Origin: Molanna angustata
Taxonomy: Eukaryota > Arthropoda > Insecta > Trichoptera > Molannidae
DNA length: 64,000 bases
Direction: 5' to 3'
Assembly: GCA_963576475.1 (NCBI GenBank)
Contig: OY754972.1
Span: 13,380,811 to 13,444,810 of the forward strand
In this document: positions 56,645 through 64,000 of the stretch, in pieces
Position numbering within the stretch: the stretch's first letter is position 1
How the letters are laid out: the number at the start of each line of letters is the position of its first letter
Program-made: the position numbers and the translations under genes
Notes under the pieces: generated by a model
What the model was told of the DNA's origin: nothing
The model's database searches: none
Seen by the model: only the letters and a program-made list of their open reading frames with translations

Positions 56645-57990
56645 ACGAATGAATGTGTATACATATTCAAGGACACAATATTCATTTAAATAAAACAAAA
56701 GTACGATTTTAATTTCTGTTTTCAACATATTATATTATACACCTATCAGATAAATATTTAGTTTATTCACCTAATTGTTTCAAGGACATATTCAATCTAA
56801 TAACTCTGAAACTGAAATATTTTTAACCTGTCAATCTAGACTTCATTGATTTCTAATATCAACATCAATACATTATGATACACCTATGAAGATAATATTA
56901 ACTTTATTTACTCGTATACTTGTATAATAATTACCAACTGGTGATATATAATAAACAAAGAGAAGAACAATAAATATGTCGATCAAAAGATCTTCAATAG
57001 AAAATATCCCAATCGTAATGAACAATGCTTTCTTTAATACACTCGTCATCTCTGCGAGCTCTCTTAGTGCGTTTAGGTCAGCTGTCGCCTCCTATCTTTC
57101 CTAGTACTTTGATTTAATCAGCTGTCTTATTTTAGTGTTTTTTAATGTGTACTGGTAAATCAATTATATGTTATTTGTATTTTTCTGTATCTATATTAAT
57201 TATCTTATTGAATAATGCAAAGAGTTTTCATTGGTCCACTAATAAAGCAATGTCCAAATGTACATTGTCTGTTTTATAAATTGTGTAGACTGTATAACTC
57301 TCTATCGACCAATAAAATAAAATCTAATAAATAAATATGGGTCTTGAAGATTTTCAATTGTTAATTATAATACACGACTTTTCTTCCGATTTCCAGCGCT
57401 TTGCTGAAAAAACTGAAATGCTTTGAAATATGTAAATAATAATATGATATTTTTCGGAAATGTAACGAAAAATTTACAAGGGAAACATTTTAAAAGCTCC
57501 TTTTTTAATATATGACAGCGTAAACCTTATGAATAATAAATAAGGTATTATGTAAATAAATGTGTATTAGAAATGGGCGCTTCCTATATAGGGATTAATT
57601 TAAATGAACACTTGGAAACGTTTGAAAATAAAAACACGAAATAGATTATTTTTTTACTTGTAAATCGATTTAATGTTTTTAGTTTATCGTTATGTTATTT
57701 GTATAGTGAGGAAGGTGGTTATATTTATATACTTTTTCGATTCCCCAAAAAAAGAAATAATTATAAATAATTTGATAAATGCGAAAAATTATTCAATTAA
57801 TCAATTCATTATTTTACTTTAGCAATAATGTCAACAAAGCTGGATATGATTAACATATCTAGTTCGACAATAAAGGTTATTAAACTGTCGATTTGTTCAA
57901 GAGAATTTATATCTCTTAATAATTCTACAGTACCTATTAATCTTAGTACCGTGTAAGTAACAAAAAAAAAACACTTCATCTAGATAACAG
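56645..57990. other. no gene recognised
   Basis: AT-rich; nothing supported. Confidence 0.6.
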
Positions 57991-58006
57991 TAGGTATATA
58001 ACAGTA

Positions 58007-58108
58007 CTTACTTACTTTCCGTGTCCGGATTCATCAAATAAAGAACTTCCAGTAGTTGGCCACATGTACGGCCCTGTCATTTGCGGCAATTAGGTCCTCC
58101 CATAACAG
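58007..58108 (-). mobile_element. 102-bp Jockey-like LINE tail insertion with 12-bp TSD
   Basis: TATATAACAGTA flanks it at 57995-58006 and 58109-58120. The minus strand encodes DLIAANDRAVHVANYWKFFI then stop, the very C terminus of the family at 25.1 kb (DLAAANDAAIAVATYW there), followed by 'aatccggacacgg' and a TAAG tail. Severely 5'-truncated. Confidence 0.88.
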
Positions 58109-58129
58109 TATATAACAGTATATCTCGAA

Positions 58130-58330
58130 TTTAATTTTTTTATTGAATTTAGTAACGTTATAATTTTATACAATTTTATATGGCATAATACCTACACAAT
58201 ATCTACGAGGATTCTTATAATTTGATACTAAAGCTTCATACATACATACATACCACAAAGACGTTTATCTATTCGGGTAAGAAAAAAAGGGACTGAACTT
58301 CACATTATCGTATCCTGACATACGTGTTTT
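58130..58330 (+). repeat. dispersed repeat family R3, partial copy 3
   Basis: Right-end homology with 3480-3690: 'aatttgatactaaagcttca' minus a base, 'catacatacataccaca', 'gggactgaacttcac', 'atcctgacatac'. Confidence 0.65.
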
Positions 58331-58357
58331 GTATAGGAAAACAAAATTTCTTAATCG

Positions 58358-58790
58358 AATATTTTTATTATTGCATATGCGCAAACATTGGATTTTTTTT
58401 TTCATTCAGGTATAAGAATTGTTGCTCTCATAATTTACAAAAAACCAATTCTCTCAATAGATGGCGTTACAACAAAAATAAATAAAAAAATAATAAGAAT
58501 GTTGTTCATAATTTCACACATAGATGGCTGTAGTAAAAATTCCTTATTTTCAAGCGAAAAGAATTTCAGTATTACAATATATAGAACTTTTAAAATTGAA
58601 TTGATAGGGATCTCATTTAAAAAGGCATAATTGGTGAACGTTGCGCAAGCGCATAAAGTAATCACTTAAACCAGCCGATGACAGGTCGTAAGCCCTGTAG
58701 GTGCCTTGATTTCCCGGTTCTCCTACAGTAAATATTCCAACTTCGTCTCTATTGAGATAATTAAAAATCTGTTATAAAATTTCTTAAAAT
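58358..58790 (+). mobile_element. long-TIR MITE, copy 2 (left arm lost)
   Basis: 58420-58770 aligns with the reverse complement of 6741-7145 across the centre ('accaatt', 'aatagatggcgt', 'ataattggtgaacgtt', 'gcgcataaagt') and one arm ('aaaccagccgatgacaggtc', 'agccctgtaggt', 'cttgatttccc', 'ccaacttcgtctctattgag'). The other long arm is missing, so it can no longer fold end to end. Outer words 'cgaatattttta', 'gcaaacattggatttttt' are shared with 6661-6702 in the same orientation. Confidence 0.75.
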
Positions 58791-59004
58791 ATTCAATAAT
58801 TTAGATTTAGTCTCGTACGTATTCTTCAAAAATATACAGTTAACGGGTATGTTTCAGGATGAGGAGGAGGGATCGTTAGTGAATGAGAAGGGGATTGTTG
58901 AATTGTGTATTAGAGGTTAAGAACATCTATATATGTTTTTGAAAAAAATATAAAAAATAGGTAAAACATATTTATGAAGTCAATCGTCCAGAATAAAAAT
59001 ACAA

Positions 59005-59085
59005 TGATAAAAAGTGTCTCCAACGGGAATCTAATCCAGAACCTTTGGCTCGGGAGTCAGATATATAAATAACTGAGTCAGGAAA
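59005..59085 (-). repeat. possible SINE family 2-like head relic
   Basis: The reverse complement reads 'gactcagtt', 'tctgactcccgagccaaagg', 'ttctggattagattcccgtt': the A- and B-box order of a tRNA-like head, decayed. Related to the 56.4-kb copy by 'tctgactgc...aaaggt'. Confidence 0.45.
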
Positions 59086-59089
59086 ATTA

Positions 59090-59980
59090 AGCAATCAAAT
59101 ATGCTGTCTCATATTAAAAAGCACATTTGCATTTACTACTTTAATATTATTTTTTTGTTGTCTTATTTATAACGGCATTATGTTATTGCCAATGGATTTA
59201 TATAAAATTATTAAGTTCGTTAAGATTAACATTATTAAAATAAAAAGTACGACCAATCATATTATAAGTTCAATTAAGCCATATAATAATAAACAAAACA
59301 AATCACTTGGACACTAGACAGCTTAAGGTTGTTATTGATTATATTCAGCTGTAGATTAATTGCTCAATCATTCATTGCCAATAAGATGAAACACCTGCAT
59401 AATAAAACATTTGCTCTAAGCCTAACTTAGAAAGTTAGAAAAAAAAATCTGAAATGACTTTGGAAAAACACACAATGGACATTTATTTTACAAAAATAAC
59501 AGTATTTATGTATTTTTAAGTGGCAGACAAATACTCAGTACTTTATTCATTATTCATCAACAAAAATACACGACATTGAAAACAAATTACAATATTTTTC
59601 ACACGTTCTGTTTGCATATTGTATAATATAAATACATAATACACCGTTGTTTAAAGACTTATCTGGCCTCAAGGGCAAATAAGACAAATAGGTATACAAA
59701 TAAAACTGAACAAATTATTTTGATGTAATTAAATGTTTTCAAAGAAAGTTTGTCATTTAAAATGTAAATAAGTTAAAAAGCTATTAAAAGCGAGCGAAAT
59801 ATCTCTCCGCTACCGACTACTTTGTGCTCTAATAAATAATGAATTAACCCTCCCTTCGAAAGTATCCTTTCGATGGATAAATTTTAGTCGTTTATATATT
59901 TTTTTCAAATTTCTTATAATTTGACAGTATTGGAATAACTTTTTTTAAACTTTTCTACGGAGAATTCTTGGTAAAACTCC
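59090..59980. other. no gene recognised
   Basis: AT-rich spacer. Confidence 0.6.
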
Positions 59981-59985
59981 ATTGC

Positions 59986-60200
59986 AAATTATAAATAAAT
60001 TTGGTATGGTAAAATAAAACCAAAGTTTTCAGTTCTACTACTTTAATGACACTGACTAGTTTCGGTCATCCAGTGACCATTTTCAAGAGTTTCTACACTT
60101 TAAAAATGGTCACTGGATGACCGAAACTAGTCAGTGTCATTAAAGTAGTAGAACTGAAAACTTTGGTTTTATTTTACCATACCAAATGTATTTATAATTT
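59986..60200. repeat. 98-bp-arm inverted repeat, Penelope-like hammerhead remnant
   Basis: Arms 59986-60083 and 60103-60200 are reverse complements with almost no mismatch (one seen near the outer end), around a 19-base loop. Each arm, read toward 'gtcactggatgaccgaaac', contains stem GGTCA-ctgga-TGACC followed directly by GAAAC and TAGTC. That is the stem II / GAAA / stem III order of the hammerhead ribozymes known in Penelope-like retroelements. The CTGANGA core before stem II is altered (TTGAAAA or TTTAAAA), so it should be inactive. No Penelope ORF is nearby. Confidence 0.8.
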
Positions 60201-60289
60201 TATTACAATACTAGTAAAAAGTCTCAAAACAACTCAATAGCTTATAATATTAAAACAAAACCTTACTTATGGGGTAAGGTAGAGAGAGT

Positions 60290-60605
60290 ACAATGATGAA
60301 ATATACAGCATCTATAAGACTCCTTGGCTCTCTGTACATACTAGACTGAGCAGGCTGAGATGGGCTGGGCATGTACAAAGAATGCCGTGATTTCACGGGC
60401 ACCCAAGAGGATCCTTGAGGGACATCCGGGCGGAAGAAGGAAAGTCGGCAGACCCAAACTGCGATGGGAGGATGAGGTGAAAAAGGATGGAGAACAATTA
60501 CTGCAAGTAGCAGACTGGAGGACAGCAGCAGGAGACAGGAGTTGGAGGCGAGGATTGATGGAGGCCAAGGCTCGATATGGGCTGTAGAGCCATCGGAAGA
60601 AGGTA
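60290..60605 (+). pseudogene. RTE-like LINE C-terminal fragment, family D
   Basis: Plus-strand frames: LSRLRWAGHVQRMP, then after a frameshift RRKVGRPKLRWEDEVKKDGE, LLQVADWRTAAGDRSWRRGL, MEAKARYGL and stop. This is the WAGH...GRPK-RW-DEV...DW...A-DR--WR-----AKA--GL tail. Open only over 75 codons (60360-60587). Non-functional. Confidence 0.75.
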
Positions 60606-60609
60606 GAGA

Positions 60610-61810
60610 GAATTGAGCGCTTCGTGACATTATCCTAGAATATCTCCAACCAATCAGTACGATTACAACTATGTACGGTTTGAAATTGTGTAGTATTAAA
60701 GCAAAATGTTGAGAAAACCTGAAGTATTAAAATGATTTTATTTCAAACTAAAATAGGGCATACAAGGAGATACACGAAAAATATTAATACAGAAAATCAA
60801 AAGATATCACATAAAAATTATAATTTATAGCAGTTAAAGGATAATGAAAACTCTCAATATTCCATAATCCCGTGATGACTGTTTTAATTTACAATTAAGC
60901 TAAATAAAAAATAATGTTAAAATTTAAGCTAAACCTTTTTTTCATTTATTTAAGTATCAAAAAATTAGATTTGAATATATTATTTAAAAAAAAAAATAGT
61001 TAATTTTTGTTAAAATGTACCACAAAGTTAAAAGTACGATATTTGATAATATTATTTTTACACTAACCCGTATAAACTGTTTCAGTTGATGAGATTTGGG
61101 CTAAGGAATAAATTATTTCAACCTATAATTTAAAGAAATATAACGAAAACGAAATTATAAGTCTCACGTTGAATTCCTACGGAGAAATGGAAGAGTTTGA
61201 AACCGACAAATAATGGGGAGTGCAATCGTGTAAACAAAAAGGACACAGTATGAGAAATTAGGGAAACGTGAATGGGTTTAGCTGCTGACTGACACGCATT
61301 TCGTATTATTAACATACCAATACGCGCAACGTACACATCGAGAGTTGGTATTATAATATAGACTAATACTCACAAAAATCCCTTCTCTAACAAACAGCGC
61401 AGCGGTCAAAGCGACATATTTATTCAATATCGACGCGGAAACTAGAAAAATGGTCTGTTCTTCTTCCACCACCACCAATTCTAAAAGAACACAACACAAA
61501 AAATTTATGACAGTCCGTATAACTCTAAAATAATGCAGACATTGCGCATAAAACGCCAAAGAGAACTGTCGCATATATTAATCCTAACTCAACCATGGTT
61601 GAAACAGAGCGATTAGTGATAAAGTGATATTATTAACAATTGTTTAATAATTTGCCACAAAGTAAACTCCGAAAATATTTAATGACAAAAATATTTATTT
61701 TTGTACAAAAGAGATTTATCTTACGAAATAACATTCCATCTTACATTTCCGCCAATAATCCTAATTTCTTGCTATAGTAAAATAATTATAAATAAACAAA
61801 AATAATGATA
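60610..61810. other. no gene recognised
   Basis: AT-rich. 61130-61580 is somewhat less AT-rich with minus-strand ORFs of 68 and 98 aa that show no family. Possibly host sequence. Confidence 0.45.
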
Positions 61811-61814
61811 ATAA

Positions 61815-62205
61815 ATTGGGATGATTTTTATAGCGCCGTTTTGGTGATAACCTCACCTCAAGTGCGTTTTGAATATATTACAGGTTTTTGTAAGACTCGC
61901 GGAAGAAGTGAGTTTTCAGGTGTTTCCTAAATAGTGTTAAGTTGTCGATTCGCCTCAGTTCAGATGGTAGTTTATTCCACGAGGCTGGTCCAGCCACAGC
62001 AAAAGCACAATCACCGAAGGATGTAGTGTTGACTCTATTTATTTCAGTCAACTTGCCAATCATAGATGTGGTGGCTGATCGAAGTGTTTTTTGTCGCTCG
62101 TTTACGGTGAGAGGGATGCAGAAGTCTGAAAGATACGTGGGAGCCATGCTATGGATCACTTTGTTACTATGAAAAAAATGGAAAAAGGTAGTGATTTTGA
62201 AATCA
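61815..62205 (-). pseudogene. CR1/L2-like LINE C-terminal fragment
   Basis: The minus-strand frame reads FHSNKVIHSMAPTYLSDFCI, LRSATTSMIGKL, TTSFGDCAFAVAGPASWNKL, PSELRRIDNLTLFRKHLKTH, FF then stop a few codons on. APxYLSDL--P...LRSA...-FG-RAF-VAGP--WN-LP-LR----L--F---LKTHLF is the hallmark of CR1/L2-type ORF2 ends. The 3' UTR ('taagcgcc'-like, 61815-61880) matches 22640-22692. 5'-truncated with no RT core. Confidence 0.8.
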
Positions 62206-62209
62206 CTAT

Positions 62210-64000
62210 TCCGTTTAAAAATGAAGATTATTTTCAACTACATATTATATCTTACAACTAAATATAAAGTCCTTATTCAACTAGGTACATTGAATACCAG
62301 ATAAATAAATGAATAAGTATGTATTAATAATAATAATCATTCTTGAGTAGTGATTGTTACAATTTTGAATACAAATTGGTAAGTATAAAATAAAATCATA
62401 AAAGAAAAATGTATTCCTGATCTGCGTAGAGCAAGCGACGACCTCTCCTTGGGTAGAAAATAAGGGCTCGAGGCGCGCCTGTAAGGAGCCACGCTGATCA
62501 ATACATATATAAGGGAATTACAACTCGCTATGTATGGCGCCCTCATAAACCGCTTCCCCTATAATATCTTTATATGGACTCTTTATTACTATTGCACTAC
62601 TTTTATGGACATACGGTCATTTTTATAATATGCGACATTTTACTTATATAATTATAATTACGCTGTTATGAATTTATTTCATTGATGAGATCTATAAAAA
62701 ACGAGTGGGTTTTGGCCAACGCCAAACTCCTCACAATGTCACTGCATAAAGTATTCAAATGTTGTACAGAAAATTCCCATTTTCATGAAATGAGTTTGCT
62801 AAATTATTTTTGATTTAAATATTTTATTACGAAAACTTGATAATTATTAAATGCCATTTTATGAATTTTATGTGCATTTGTAGTATTAAAAATATCAAAT
62901 TTTAATTTTCCTGAGCTTGGGGTCACTTTGAAATATTTGACAGTTCAAAAAATTGTATAAGCAAGCATTAGATTTTAATTTCTTCGTTTTCTATTGTGGA
63001 CTTTCGTAATATGTTTGGTTAAATTTCACATTTTATCAAAAGTGTTCAGTAGATGAAAAAGAAGTGAAATATTTTTAAAATGGTTAGTGTTGTAGTATAT
63101 TGTGGACATAGTAAAATAATTCATATCTGTGCCAAAGTGTTATCCGCCCAGTGATATTGAGGAGGATCAAGTTTGTAAAATTAATATTATTCACGAACGT
63201 ACAATATTATCAATACCGCATTGCGAAATAAATATAACAACAAACAATGGGTTCAAGTTTACCGTGTTTATTTAGTTTCTAGGAAATTGATATGCGTGGT
63301 ACACGTGTTAACAAAACATTGATATTGTGAACATAACGTATTATAAAAAAACGCTATAAGTCTAATATGTATTATAATCATATAATAAATATTTTAAGGA
63401 AATAACCAAAACAAATTTATATAATAATTTATTGAACGATTTTTGCATCATTCAACTCTCTTCTTCCATTCCTCATTGCTTTGATCAGTTTGCATACATA
63501 TTAGCCCACTTGATCTGAACTCTCACTAAAGCGGCGATATATGTAAATTATAATAATTATTCAATAATAGATTTTAGTCGCTTTATTTGTCTCGTTGTTT
63601 TTTTTAAATAATATTTTTTGTTTGTACTGAATTTACTTCGTAAGACATTTAATTAAGTATGAGATTTATTTGTATGTTTCTGATAATTTCAGTCATCACA
63701 GAGTGTTGCAGTTTAGTAAACCTACCTTTATGCAGACCAACCAGAAAATATTTATGCTGAATTATAACGCGTCTTTTGTTGATGTATTTATTCCACATCG
63801 ATTTGTGTCAACTTACATATAACATAGATACCACAGACCAATAACCTATATAGACATTACATAAGCAAAATTTCTTGCTACACACCGCGTGACAATTTGA
63901 TGGCAATCAATATAACAACGTATTTGAATATTTTTGGAATGGTTCTGAATAAAAAATGAAACAGTAGGTACTCAACACTAACATCAAAACGACAGACAGA
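62210..64000. other. no gene recognised; two minor blocks
   Basis: 62410-62560 is GC-richer ('ggctcgaggcgcgcctg') with an unrecognised minus ORF. 62696-62745 ('aacgagtgggttttggcc', 'caaactcctcac') matches the left end of the 32-kb array element. The remainder is AT-rich. Confidence 0.45.

Overview
The window is AT-rich eukaryotic DNA, almost certainly from an insect. The likeliest group is Lepidoptera: palindromic TAGGTACCTA-type words are frequent, several retroelement 3' ends carry the 'GGACATAGGCCTCCCC' and 'TCTCTGCCTACCCC' words, and there are tRNA-derived SINEs and CTAG-ending Helitron-like repeats. This is inference from repeat style; I saw no host gene that fixes the taxon. I could not support a single host protein-coding gene. 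What can be read is mostly mobile DNA in an intergenic or intronic background.

Layout. 1-11.8 kb: small DNA transposons (a TTAA-flanked element, a long-TIR MITE, a hAT-like element), a 63-bp minisatellite, LINE relics and a SINE. 11.8-14.9 kb: a 3.1-kb Helitron-like repeat, with a second copy at 45.3-48.4 kb. 15-27 kb: 5'-truncated LINEs (RTE-like and Jockey-like), three with clear target-site duplications (TSDs), plus SINEs and a palindromic MITE sitting inside a repeat whose empty paralogue is at the start of the window. 27.5-28.3 kb: a MITE with a 9-bp TSD nested in a larger terminal-inverted-repeat element. 32.1-36.5 kb: a satellite of thirteen ~313-bp units, apparently amplified inside a dispersed element that has a single-unit relative at 20.7-21.1 kb. 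36.8-45 kb: more LINE and SINE relics. 49.5-55.1 kb: an apparently intact 5.6-kb non-LTR retrotransposon with both ORFs open, all catalytic motifs present, a poly(A) tail and a TSD. 55-64 kb: relics, a 98-bp-arm hairpin that resembles a decayed Penelope-type hammerhead region, and a CR1/L2-like LINE tail.

The only obviously functional genes are the two ORFs of the retrotransposon at 49.9-55.0 kb. ORF1 (zinc-knuckle RNA-binding protein) and ORF2 (endonuclease, reverse transcriptase, RNase H) would form one RNP that carries out target-primed reverse transcription. The shorter LINE fragments and SINEs are products of comparable machinery; the TIR elements, MITEs and Helitron-like copies encode no transposase here and would have depended on enzymes encoded elsewhere. 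Boundaries marked with a TSD are base-precise; other repeat boundaries are estimated by eye to within about 10-40 bases.
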